64,000 bases of DNA from Larkinella arboricola (lineage in GTDB: Bacteria; Bacteroidota; Bacteroidia; Cytophagales; Spirosomataceae). How positions within the stretch are numbered: position 1 is the stretch's first letter; every line of letters begins with the position of its first letter. Location: NCBI RefSeq assembly GCF_003259745.1, contig NZ_QLMC01000008.1, positions 1 to 64,000 on the forward strand, in the 5' to 3' direction. Shown here piece by piece: positions 10,335 to 18,729 of the stretch. The notes beneath the pieces were generated by a model. The model did no database searches and was not told where the DNA came from. It saw only the letters and a program-made list of their open reading frames with translations. A program made the translations under genes and the position numbers.

Positions 10335-10778
10335 ATGAAGACAAAAAAGAAGGAACTGGCAAATGAGATCGCTAGTTCGATCGAAACAAAATTAGCGGAA
10401 GCTGGCGAACAATCTAAAAAAGTAAAGAAAGCCATCGAGAAATCGGCGGGCAAATTAGCGGACCGGATTCGTAAACTCTTCAAGAAAGAAGAAGAGAAAA
10501 AGAAAAAACAAGCCGCCAAAGCCAAGAAAAAAGCCGACGAGAAGAGCAAGAAAGCCAGTAAAAAAGCCAAGAAGGAAACAGTTAAAACCGAGCAGAACAA
10601 TCAGGGTGCAGCAGCCACACCAGCCTTAGTGACCCCGCAACCGATCACGGCCTCTACTCCTACAACCCCGGCTAAACCCCGAACTGCGCCAACGTCTACT
10701 ACCACCCCGGCCCGGTCCCGATCTCGCCAGACCCCGACCGCCAACACCCAGCCAGACTCTACATCTTCTGAAGCCTGA
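10335..10778 (+). CDS. Small Lys/Ala-rich basic protein with Thr/Pro-rich tail
   Basis: The 147-residue protein has no recognised domain. Residues 1-95 are strongly basic and helix-prone, with runs such as KKQAAKAKKKADEKSKKASK; residues 96-147 are a disordered Ala/Thr/Pro tail ending in a Ser-rich stretch. The basic part is reminiscent of eukaryote-like histone H1 tails found in some bacteria, so DNA or RNA binding is possible but unproven. There is no signal peptide or membrane segment. It follows the methyltransferase by 78 bases on the same strand and is closed by a terminator. Confidence 0.6.
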   Translation: MKTKKKELANEIASSIETKLAEAGEQSKKVKKAIEKSAGKLADRIRKLFKKEEEKKKKQAAKAKKKADEKSKKASKKAKKETVKTEQNNQGAAATPALVTPQPITASTPTTPAKPRTAPTSTTTPARSRSRQTPTANTQPDSTSSEA

Positions 10779-10816
10779 TGGCAGCCGTCAGCCAGCTACT
10801 TTTGTAATTTTTCTTT

Positions 10817-10844
10817 GCGTAGAACAGGCGTTCTACGCTTTTTT
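10817..10844 (+). terminator. Intrinsic terminator after the basic protein gene
   Basis: A perfect 9-bp stem (10817-10825 with 10830-10838), loop AGGC, is followed by six T. A TACTTTTG element at 10797-10804 just upstream could start a very short transcript that ends here, but it may be chance. Confidence 0.8.
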
Positions 10845-11186
10845 CTTTTATGGACCGAGCCCAACAAATGCCTTTCTTTCTGGGACTTACACTCCGTTTA
10901 TACATTTTTAAAATACTTTAATTATTAATTTTAACGTAAAAAACTTGCTTTACTATTTACCCTTCAATTATTTAGCAAGGTCACTCACCGATAACCTAGT
11001 CTGGTAATTAGCCATATCCGTTAGTAGTTAACCTTCCTCTTATAGCAATGTATGTGAGATCGTATCCCGTCAGGGTGGAATCCTCATGCGCGTGTTTTGC
11101 AAACTTTTCCGAATAGCTGACTCATTCAAGGTTAGGCCGTTTAAACCGGTCCTCTATCTTGTGTTCAATTTAATTTGAAATGGTTT
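10845..11186. other. Long intergenic stretch, nothing recognised
   Basis: About 340 bases of AT-rich sequence between the terminator and the sensor kinase. I see no ORF with coding character, no tRNA-like cloverleaf and no strong hairpin. It presumably contains the kinase promoter. Confidence 0.5.
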
Positions 11187-12467
11187 ATGCCACGTACGAC
11201 TATTCGCATCTGGACTGTGCTCTCGGCTCTGTTAATCACGGGCATTGTGTTAACCCAGATTTACTGGATGCGCAATGAATATGAACTTCAGGAACGGCAA
11301 TTTCTTCACAGGGTAACCAGGGCGCTGCATAAGGTAGCGTCGCACGTAGCCCAGCCGACCAACGACGTTACGGTTGATGCTCAGGTTATTACTCTATCGC
11401 CTGACCAGTATCTGGTCAATCTGAACGTTCCGTTTAATTCGCAAAAGCTCGACTTTCATTTAGGCAATGAGCTTGAACTTCATCAGGTTAGGGCTCGCTT
11501 CGATTACGGTTTATACGATACCCGCGTCAGGCAGATTGTCTACCAGAATCTCCCCGAGCAAACCTTAGAAACCTTATCAGCGAACGGGTTTGTAAAGCCG
11601 ATTCAGTCTCCCTATTATTTTGTGGTTCATTTTCCGAGTCAGTTTCATTACCTGACGCAACAGATGGATTTTCAGATTCTGCTGTCGGTCATTGTCCTGT
11701 TGCTTACCGCCTTTTTTATCTATTTTTTCTACGGGCTGTTCAAGCAGAAAAGCCGTACGGAGGAGCAACGGGAATTCATGAGCAACATGACGCATGAGCT
11801 GCAAACGCCCATTGCGTCCATCAAGCTGGCTGCCGATATATTGCTCTCTCCCAAAATCACGGAACAACCCGAGCGGATGCGAAAGTATGTACGGATGGTG
11901 CAGGAAGAAACGATGCGGTTACAACAGCAGGTGGAGACGGTTTTGACGGTAGCCCGCAGCGAGGATAGTAACGGGATTAAGCTCCACCCGATCTGTATCG
12001 ATATGCACGAATTGCTGTTTCATCTGGCGGACCGGCACGGGGATTACCTGCATCTGCAACTGAATGCACAGCACTCCATTATCCAGGCGGATCGGATGCA
12101 CCTGGTTAATGTGATTGGAAATTTAGTAGATAATGCTGTTAAATACACCCCCAAGAATCCGATCATCCAACTGATGACCTATAACGAAAGCGATCAACTG
12201 GTTGTGGTTGTACAGGACAACGGCATTGGCATTGCCCCCGAACACCAGTCCCATATTTTCGACGCCTATTACCGCGCACCGGGTGCTAATGCCCATAGTG
12301 TCAAAGGGTTCGGCCTGGGATTGAGCTATGTGCAGAAGATTATAAAAGCGCACCACTGGAAACTTACCTTAAACAGTGCCGTTGGTCAGGGAACCTCGTT
12401 CTGCATCCGGATTCCTCAGCACACCGCCCACACTCAAAAAGAGTTAAGAGTTAGGAGTGAAGAATGA
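11187..12467 (+). CDS. Membrane sensor histidine kinase, orphan
   Basis: The 426-residue protein has two membrane helices (about residues 8-28 and 165-190) flanking a periplasmic sensor region of some 135 residues with no recognised fold. The cytoplasmic half has the phospho-acceptor motif MTHELQTPIASIK (His about 203), N box NLVDNAVKYTPKN, G1 box VVQDNGIGIAP and G2 box GFGLGLSYV. I chose ATG 11187; the frame extends to TTG 11175. No response regulator is adjacent; the nearest is the sigma-54 regulator 6 kb away. The last nine residues (KELRVRSEE) are encoded by the left arm of an inverted repeat, so the natural C terminus probably ended earlier or was replaced. Confidence 0.88.
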   Translation: MPRTTIRIWTVLSALLITGIVLTQIYWMRNEYELQERQFLHRVTRALHKVASHVAQPTNDVTVDAQVITLSPDQYLVNLNVPFNSQKLDFHLGNELELHQVRARFDYGLYDTRVRQIVYQNLPEQTLETLSANGFVKPIQSPYYFVVHFPSQFHYLTQQMDFQILLSVIVLLLTAFFIYFFYGLFKQKSRTEEQREFMSNMTHELQTPIASIKLAADILLSPKITEQPERMRKYVRMVQEETMRLQQQVETVLTVARSEDSNGIKLHPICIDMHELLFHLADRHGDYLHLQLNAQHSIIQADRMHLVNVIGNLVDNAVKYTPKNPIIQLMTYNESDQLVVVVQDNGIGIAPEHQSHIFDAYYRAPGANAHSVKGFGLGLSYVQKIIKAHHWKLTLNSAVGQGTSFCIRIPQHTAHTQKELRVRSEE

Positions 12468-12520
12468 TGGGTTGGCTGACGCCTTACTACCTCATCACTC
12501 TTCACTCCTAACTCTTAATC
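12441..12520. repeat. Inverted repeat, family A, copy 1
   Basis: Arms 12444-12469 and 12493-12518 pair over 26 bp with one mismatch. The left arm overlaps the end of the sensor kinase gene and the right arm ends 10 bases from the stop of the convergent ThuA-domain gene. Arm and loop share words with the repeat at 20071 (GAGTTAAGA, GAGTGA and the loop word GTTGGCT). Confidence 0.85.
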
Positions 12521-12530
12521 CTTCACTTAT

Positions 12531-15500
12531 TTATTTAGCCGCTTTATCCGCTGTGGGGGCGGCTTTCACCTTCATGACACCGTTCATGATTCGCCAGTGA
12601 CCGGGGAATGTACAAACGAACGGGTACTCGCCGGGCTGGGCCGGAGCCGTAAATTTCAGGCGGTACGTCTGCTCGGGATTCACCAGGGGCGTTGCCGCTA
12701 CTACCTGTGGAATCGTGGGCACGTAGTTCTTTTCCGCTCCGTCTTTCGCCGTAATCAGTTTGTCGGCAGCCGCACCAATTACCTCCAGCGACTTCGGTTT
12801 ACCAATCACCACATTGTGCTGCATGGCGTCGATATTCTCGAAGATAATTTCCACCGGTTTGCCAGCCGTTACCGTGAATTCTTTTTTATCGAATTGCAGG
12901 GCTTCCTTGATCGGTTTCAAACGCACGGTTTCCACATTCGGATCAGCGGCCTGTTCCGTTGATAAACCCCAGGCTTGCAGCACCCGGCCCATACGGTCGC
13001 GGCTTTCGGACGGAATTGTATTGACCAGACTCGCCATAAAGGTTTTGTCGGCATCCTTCAGCGTCGCTTTCCGGCGGGGAGCCCAGCCTTCGGATACGCC
13101 TTTCAGAATAGCCGCACTGCCCGCCGGGTCCAGTTGCTGAGAGGCCCGCAGCAAGTCAACGACCGATTCGGCCGGGGCAGCAACGGTGTAGTTCCGGATG
13201 GCGCGTTCGAGCACAAACGCGTTCATGTTCTGCGGGGGGCGGTACGTCAGCTTGTGCGTATGGACGTTATTATTTTCCTTCCCTTCGGGCAGCACGTTGT
13301 TGCCGTCTACAGTGGCCACAATCGCGTAGTCACCGGCTCTCTCAAACGACACGTAAAAGCTGGTGTTCCAGGGACCGTTGTTCCCTTCCTGAATGGTGAC
13401 GGTTTCGCCGGGTTTAATACCTGCCGTGTGTTTCTGGCTAACGTATTCCACTCTCCGGCCCTGGCCTTCCACCCGGATGTTCAGCGGAATGGGCGTTCCT
13501 TCCGGAATGGCAACACCGCCTTTGTTCGTTACTTCCACAAAGATTCGGGCCGATTCACGAACAAACGGAGAAGCCGGTTCGGTCCGGATTTTCGTCACCA
13601 CCAGATCCGGTTTATCGTCCGACGATGCGGCCTCCGATTGGTTTGTGTTCTGGGCTGTCATGGCGCCGTGATCGTGGTGGCCGCTCATCGACTCCTGCGG
13701 TTTGGCCGCGGTTTTGCTGTTCTGAGCCAGTTGCTTGATGAAGGTTTGCATCAGCTTGCCATCGTGGCTGGTCAGAGCGCAGGCAAAGGCATCGGGCAGC
13801 CAACGGTCATTTATTTCCTGTGCGCTGTTCAGACGGGTTAAAATGGCCGTTTCAGACGCCGAACTGGAGGGCATTTCCGACAACGCCAGCAGCGTGTTCA
13901 GCACCACCAGCGGTTCTTTATCGTTCAGTGCGTTCGCCTGTAGCAGTGCATTAACCGAAGCCTCATTCCGGGGCAACACCTGAACCGCCGTTTTCCGAAC
14001 ACCCGCGCAGGCATGTTTCAGAGCCGCCGTAGCCGTTTGCAGCACGTTGGCATCCGAACCGTCCAGCGCGCCCAGACCGTGCAGGGTCCACAGCGCGTGA
14101 ATAGCCGCCGGGTTGATGCCGATTTCGTCCAGCGATTGGTCTTTCACCAGTTCCAGCAGTTGCGGCACCACATCCTTCTGTCCGCGTTCGACCAGCAGAC
14201 GCTGCGCCGTTTGCCGCCAGAACATATTGTTGTTTTTCAAAGCCGCCACCAATTCCTGCGGACGGTCTTTGCTCAGTGACAGGGGCGTGTAAGCTGGTGC
14301 TTTTTTGTAGGCAATCCGGTAAATCCGGCCGTGGGTGTAATCCCGCAAATCCGTTTCGTACGCATTTCCCGGTCCGTTTTTGGCCCCTTTAGGCGTTGGA
14401 TTGTGCTGGATAATGAAGCTGTACCAATCGACCACCCAAACCGCACCATCCGGTCCGACTTCGGCAAAAACCGGCGCTACCCATTCGTCCGCACCCGCCA
14501 GCAGGTTGAAGCCCAACCCTTCGGTATCTTCGTAGTCGGTGCCGTTTTTCACCATGATGTTCTGATGAACAATGTGGCCGGTCGGTTCGGAAACGAAGGC
14601 AACTTTATTCCAGTACGCTTTCGGGAACGCGCGGGCGGTGTAGAAATTATGCCCGGCAGCCGCCGTAAATCCACCAAATACATCGACCTGCCGCACCTTT
14701 TCGGTAATCGGTTTCATGTCTTTGTGCGTATCGGTGCTGCGGCTTCCGCTGCCCATTCCACCCGGGAAATACCGGTGCGGAATGGCCTGGTACCAGCCGT
14801 GCGAGTTGTTGGCCGTTGAGCCGAAAACATCGCCCGTTTCGTTGAAGGCAAAGCCCCAGGTGTTGTTGGACGTACTGGTCACAAATTCCAGCTTCGAGCC
14901 ATCGGGTTTGAACCGGAAAAAGCCCTGGCTGAATTTCAGGCTGTCTCCGCCAACTTTACCGACAAAACCCGAATACCCCACGCAACCCCAGATCCAGTTA
15001 TCGAAACCGACGTGCAGGTTCGACGGTCCGGCGTGGGTATCGCCCGTTCCAAAGCCGGTAAACAGAATCTTTTTCTCATCGGCCTTGTCGTCGCCGTTGG
15101 TGTCTTTCAGGAACAGCATGTGCGGAGCCTGCGACACGATGACGCCACCGTTGTAGAACGCCAGACCCGTTGGAATGCTCAGTCCATCGGCAAACTTGGT
15201 AAACTTGTCGGCCTTGCCGTCTTTGTCGGTATCTTCACAAATAACAATGTAATCGGTACCGCCGGTATCCTTGCGCTCGTTCGGATAATCTTTGGTAATC
15301 AGAACAAAAAGCCGTCCGCGCTCATCCCATGCCATCGCAATCGGGTGCATCACGTCGGGTTCGTGGGCAAATTGTTCCAGCGTGAAATCCACCGGCACCT
15401 GAATGTGCTTCATGGATTCTTCGGGCGAGAGCGGCAACTGGCGCAGCTGCGGCCCCGAGCGTTTTTCGTAGTTCGGCAGATTGGCCTCCACATACTGGAA

Positions 15501-16313
15501 CGCCTGCGGTTTCAGGTCGTCGTGCAGTTTCTTGACTTTATCCCCAACGGCCCACAGAATGCCCTGTTCGAGCAAATCCTGAAAACCCTGCACCGTCCAG
15601 GTCCGCTGATCGTGGCCGTAAGCCGTGTAGAAAACGCGGCCTTTTCCGTAGGTACGGGTCCAGGTATACGGTTCGGTTTTCTCGCCGGGTTTGTCGTTGG
15701 CCTGATCGGCCTTGATGTCGCGCACCGCCAGCACATTGTTGTCGGGCTGAAGCTGGCTGTGCAGATAGGTTTCGTCGTACGCCTTAAACGGCTTCAGCCC
15801 CATGATGGCCGGGTGGCCGGGCTGCACGGTTACCGTCTGGATGGTATCCATCCGGTGACGCCAGAACTGACCGCCCACCATCTTGACGTACTCCGGTGAG
15901 TTGCGGAAGCAGTACGAAGCACAGTGAACCGGAATCAGTCCTTTGCCGCTGGCCACAAAATCGAGCAGGGCTTTCTCCTGCGGTTTCGGAATGCTGTCCC
16001 AGTTGGCGTAAATCAGCAAGCCGTCGTATTTCGACAGGTTCTCGGCGTTGAGATCTTCCAGCCGGTCGGTATACGTAAAGTTAATGCCCTTGTCGCCCAG
16101 GGCGGCCATCAGCTCCGGCACCCGTTCGGCGGGTCGGTGGTGGCCGTTATCACCCAGAAATAGAATCTCTGTCCGACGCGGTTTGTCGGCGTTTGTGGCC
16201 GAAACACTCGCTCGTCCGCCCATATCGCGCGGATTGCTGGCCGGTTGCCGACGGGCGCAATCCGTCAGCAAAACCAGCAGTCCCAGGGTCAGGAACAGGT
16301 TATAGTTTTTCAT
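12531..16313 (-). CDS. ThuA / sorbosone-type dehydrogenase / CARDB / cupredoxin lipoprotein
   Basis: The 1260-residue protein starts with a lipoprotein-like leader (LLVLLTDC, Cys19; Asp before Cys is unusual). Visible regions in order: a ThuA-like domain (about 48-270, trehalose-utilisation type, class I amidotransferase fold); a beta-propeller dehydrogenase of the glucose/sorbosone or PVC type (about 305-680); HEAT-like helices (about 700-870); a CARDB-like Ig domain (about 915-1040); and a C-terminal cupredoxin (about 1140-1250) with MQHNVV and CTFPGHWRIM giving a His-Cys-His-Met copper set. There is no CxxCH haem motif, so the blue copper domain may be the electron carrier. It lies 98 bases downstream of the Gfo/Idh gene, probably in one operon for sugar or sugar-acid breakdown. 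Confidence 0.85.
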   Translation of the reverse strand: MKNYNLFLTLGLLVLLTDCARRQPASNPRDMGGRASVSATNADKPRRTEILFLGDNGHHRPAERVPELMAALGDKGINFTYTDRLEDLNAENLSKYDGLLIYANWDSIPKPQEKALLDFVASGKGLIPVHCASYCFRNSPEYVKMVGGQFWRHRMDTIQTVTVQPGHPAIMGLKPFKAYDETYLHSQLQPDNNVLAVRDIKADQANDKPGEKTEPYTWTRTYGKGRVFYTAYGHDQRTWTVQGFQDLLEQGILWAVGDKVKKLHDDLKPQAFQYVEANLPNYEKRSGPQLRQLPLSPEESMKHIQVPVDFTLEQFAHEPDVMHPIAMAWDERGRLFVLITKDYPNERKDTGGTDYIVICEDTDKDGKADKFTKFADGLSIPTGLAFYNGGVIVSQAPHMLFLKDTNGDDKADEKKILFTGFGTGDTHAGPSNLHVGFDNWIWGCVGYSGFVGKVGGDSLKFSQGFFRFKPDGSKLEFVTSTSNNTWGFAFNETGDVFGSTANNSHGWYQAIPHRYFPGGMGSGSRSTDTHKDMKPITEKVRQVDVFGGFTAAAGHNFYTARAFPKAYWNKVAFVSEPTGHIVHQNIMVKNGTDYEDTEGLGFNLLAGADEWVAPVFAEVGPDGAVWVVDWYSFIIQHNPTPKGAKNGPGNAYETDLRDYTHGRIYRIAYKKAPAYTPLSLSKDRPQELVAALKNNNMFWRQTAQRLLVERGQKDVVPQLLELVKDQSLDEIGINPAAIHALWTLHGLGALDGSDANVLQTATAALKHACAGVRKTAVQVLPRNEASVNALLQANALNDKEPLVVLNTLLALSEMPSSSASETAILTRLNSAQEINDRWLPDAFACALTSHDGKLMQTFIKQLAQNSKTAAKPQESMSGHHDHGAMTAQNTNQSEAASSDDKPDLVVTKIRTEPASPFVRESARIFVEVTNKGGVAIPEGTPIPLNIRVEGQGRRVEYVSQKHTAGIKPGETVTIQEGNNGPWNTSFYVSFERAGDYAIVATVDGNNVLPEGKENNNVHTHKLTYRPPQNMNAFVLERAIRNYTVAAPAESVVDLLRASQQLDPAGSAAILKGVSEGWAPRRKATLKDADKTFMASLVNTIPSESRDRMGRVLQAWGLSTEQAADPNVETVRLKPIKEALQFDKKEFTVTAGKPVEIIFENIDAMQHNVVIGKPKSLEVIGAAADKLITAKDGAEKNYVPTIPQVVAATPLVNPEQTYRLKFTAPAQPGEYPFVCTFPGHWRIMNGVMKVKAAPTADKAAK

Positions 16314-16344
16314 GATAGGTTATTTTACGAAGTGATTATCAGCA

Positions 16345-16405
16345 AGAAACACCGGGGGCTGACGGCAGTTGATGGCAATGACCAGCGTCTTTCTCCGGTG
16401 TTTCT
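16345..16405. repeat. Inverted repeat inside the Gfo/Idh-ThuA operon
   Basis: Perfect 11-bp arms at 16345-16355 and 16395-16405 flank about 39 bases between two co-directional genes. It could attenuate transcription or protect the upstream transcript end. Confidence 0.55.
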
Positions 16406-16411
16406 CAAAAA

Positions 16412-17530
16412 TTATAAGCTCCCGAAGTCCGGCAGATTCTTCAGTTTTCCGCCTTCCATCGCTGAGTCGTGCGCCAGAATTCCGACGCTCGTCCAGTTGG
16501 CCGACTGCACGGCATTGGGGAACGGATCGCGGTCTTCGACAATGGCCGACACAAATTCGTGCACCATGTGCGGGTGCGAACCACCGTGGCCGCTGCCCTG
16601 TACAAACGACAGGTGCGAATTTTCGGCCAGATCGTAAACGCCCTGCGTCGTAAACTGCTGGATTTCTTCGGGCAGGTAGTGCGCATAATCCGGCACTTTC
16701 ACCCGCTCCGGAATCTCGTGTTCGGCTTTTTTAGCCGTGTGAATCACTGGATCTTCGCCCTCAATTAACGGCCATTCGAACGATTTCTGCGAACCGTAGA
16801 CTTCAAAACTTTCGCGGTACTGGCGGGCCGTATCGAACAGGGAGCGGTAGACGTAGGCCGACAAATCGCTGTTCTTAAACTTGATGTGTGCCGATTCAAT
16901 GGCAAACGGCGAATTGTAATGCGGAATCAGCTCTTCGCGGATCGTTCCGGAACCAAAGCACGAGACGTATTCGGCTTCCAGTTTCAGCAGACCGGACACC
17001 GGACCTACACAGTGCGTTGCGTAGTGCATCGGCGGCAAACCGGGCCAGTAGCCGGGCCAGCCGTCCATATCCTGCTGGTGGCTCGCTTTCAGAAACTGAA
17101 TTTTACCCAGCTCCCCTTTTTCATACAATTCCTTGACAAACAGAAACTCCCGGCTATAAACCACCGTCTCCATCATCATGTACTTCTTGCCGGTTTCGTT
17201 GCAGGCTTTCACAATTTCCATGCACTCCTCGACCGTCGTGGCCATCGGCACCGTGCAGGCAACGTGCTTTCCGGCCCGCAGCGCCTTCAGCGATTGCTCG
17301 GCGTGGTTGTGAATGGGCGAATTGATGTGTACTGCATCCACCTCGGGGTCGGCCAGCAGGTCGTCGATGTTGTTATACCGTTTCTCGATTCCGAACGCAT
17401 CGCCGATTTCGTTGAGTTTCTCGGTGTTACGCTGGCAGATGGCATACATGTTCGTATGCGGATGGCGCTGGTAAATGGGGATGAACTCGGCTCCGAAGCC
17501 CAGTCCAACAATAGCAACATTGATTTTCAT
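16412..17530 (-). CDS. Gfo/Idh/MocA-family NAD(P)-dependent oxidoreductase
   Basis: The 372-residue protein opens with the Rossmann motif VAIVGLGFGAEF and continues with a GFO_IDH_MocA dinucleotide domain to about residue 125; GKHVACTVPMATTVEE occupies the place of the usual EKP loop (here TVP instead of EKP). The C-terminal domain has the His-rich GSGHGGSHPHMVHEF, which may bind metal or substrate. ATG 17530 puts the Rossmann fold at the N terminus; a longer frame to 17587 adds 19 residues of unlikely sequence. It is the first gene of a leftward pair with the ThuA protein and is divergent from an AraC regulator that may control it. Substrate probably a sugar or cyclitol; not determinable here. 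Confidence 0.9.
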   Translation of the reverse strand: MKINVAIVGLGFGAEFIPIYQRHPHTNMYAICQRNTEKLNEIGDAFGIEKRYNNIDDLLADPEVDAVHINSPIHNHAEQSLKALRAGKHVACTVPMATTVEECMEIVKACNETGKKYMMMETVVYSREFLFVKELYEKGELGKIQFLKASHQQDMDGWPGYWPGLPPMHYATHCVGPVSGLLKLEAEYVSCFGSGTIREELIPHYNSPFAIESAHIKFKNSDLSAYVYRSLFDTARQYRESFEVYGSQKSFEWPLIEGEDPVIHTAKKAEHEIPERVKVPDYAHYLPEEIQQFTTQGVYDLAENSHLSFVQGSGHGGSHPHMVHEFVSAIVEDRDPFPNAVQSANWTSVGILAHDSAMEGGKLKNLPDFGSL

Positions 17531-17822
17531 ACGCGTCAGACGAAAGCTAAACTTCGTCTCTTCATTTGGATTTGGAATGACCGGCAACGGGTGATGACGG
17601 CCACGGGTTTATAAATTGATTGATAAATACGGGTCCATTCGGCACCTTAAACGGGAGGAGCTCTTTTGTCCACTCCGGCTAATTCCTATTTATTCTCAAA
17701 CAATTACCACAAATGTAACGAACAAATGGCGATTCTTCTCGGCTTTTCTTGTCCAATACCGATTGTATTTTAACCAAAAAAGTTTGATAAATTTGGCAAA
17801 AACAGCAAAAGAGAGCAAACCC
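17531..17822. other. Divergent intergenic region, Gfo/Idh and AraC genes
   Basis: 292 bases that should hold both promoters and any operator for the AraC protein. The frame of the araC-type gene stays open back to 17616, but that extension reads as non-conserved sequence. I could not pick out a convincing promoter. Confidence 0.45.
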
Positions 17823-18695
17823 ATGCGGAACGCCCTGCGTAAAGACCTTGAACCCGTCGCTTCTTCGTTTATTGTCAAAGAACTCATTGACCCTCATTTT
17901 GACCCCAATTGGCACTTTCATCCGCATTACCAGTTGTTTCTGGTAGAAGAAGGCTCCGGAACCCGTTTCATTGGCGATTCGATCAAGCCGTTTGCGGAAG
18001 GCGACCTGGTGTTTCTGGGTCCGAATCTGCCCCACCTCTGGCGTAGCGATCAGATTTTTTTCCAGCGCGACTCGGGCCGCATCACCCGGGGCATTGTTCT
18101 GTATTTTTCGGAAGATTTCCTGGGCGATCAATTTTTCGACAAACCGGAAATGAGCTTAATCCAGCAATTGCTGCTGCACGCCCGGCGGGGTCTGGAATGG
18201 ACCGGCCCCACCCGCGACCGGGTTCGCCATACCCTGCATAAGCTGATCGCTCAACCCCTGGGTTTTACCCGTGTTCTGACCCTGCTGAGTTTGTTTGATG
18301 AACTTTCCCACGCCACCGATTTCCAGTTTATCACGAGTTTGGGCTACACCAACACCGTCAAGCCGTCGGAAACGGACCGGATGCAGCAGGTTCATAATTA
18401 CGTGCTGGGACATTTCCACGACGATATCAGTCTGGATACCGTGGCCGATCTGGCGGGAATGACGCCCCCGGCTTTCTGCCGGTATTTTAAAGCCCGGGCC
18501 AACAAAACGTTTTCCGAGTTTGTGTCCGAAATCCGCATTGGCCACTCCTGCAAGTTACTAATGGAGGGTAAACTGAGTGTTACGCAGGTTAGCTACGAAA
18601 GCGGGTATCGTACGCTTTCCAACTTTAACCGACAGTTTAAGGGCATTACGGGCCAAACACCGTCGGAATACGTCCGAACCGTCCGGGCGGTATAA
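17823..18695 (+). CDS. AraC-family transcriptional regulator with cupin sensor domain
   Basis: The 290-residue regulator has an N-terminal cupin-like effector domain (HFHPHYQLFLVEEGSGTRFI, GDLVFLGPNLPHLW) and a C-terminal double helix-turn-helix with MTPPAFCRYFKARANKTFSE and the second motif ending in FKGITGQTPSEYVR. ATG 17823 is chosen because conserved cupin sequence follows soon after; an upstream ATG at 17616 would add 69 poorly supported residues. Its position, divergent from the Gfo/Idh-ThuA pair, suggests control of those genes by a sugar ligand. The sigma-54 regulator gene follows 34 bases downstream. Confidence 0.88.
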   Translation: MRNALRKDLEPVASSFIVKELIDPHFDPNWHFHPHYQLFLVEEGSGTRFIGDSIKPFAEGDLVFLGPNLPHLWRSDQIFFQRDSGRITRGIVLYFSEDFLGDQFFDKPEMSLIQQLLLHARRGLEWTGPTRDRVRHTLHKLIAQPLGFTRVLTLLSLFDELSHATDFQFITSLGYTNTVKPSETDRMQQVHNYVLGHFHDDISLDTVADLAGMTPPAFCRYFKARANKTFSEFVSEIRIGHSCKLLMEGKLSVTQVSYESGYRTLSNFNRQFKGITGQTPSEYVRTVRAV

Positions 18696-18716
18696 TGGCC
18701 GACTGTGGGCTTTTGC

Positions 18717-18724
18717 TATCTTTG
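18717..18724 (+). promoter_or_regulatory. Candidate -7 element (TATCTTTG) for the sigma-54 regulator gene
   Basis: TATCTTTG is a full match to TAnnTTTG and lies five bases before the ATG at 18730, in the short gap after the AraC gene. A transcript from here would be leaderless. No clear -33 element was found. Confidence 0.4.
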
Positions 18725-18729
18725 CGCCC

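Noticed and set aside
15012-15899. 295-codon open frame antisense to the ThuA-domain gene
   Set aside because: Overlaps fully with a convincing multidomain gene and has shadow-type composition.
17616-17822. N-terminal extension of the AraC regulator
   Set aside because: The upstream codons read as non-conserved sequence in the promoter region; the cupin domain begins after ATG 17823.
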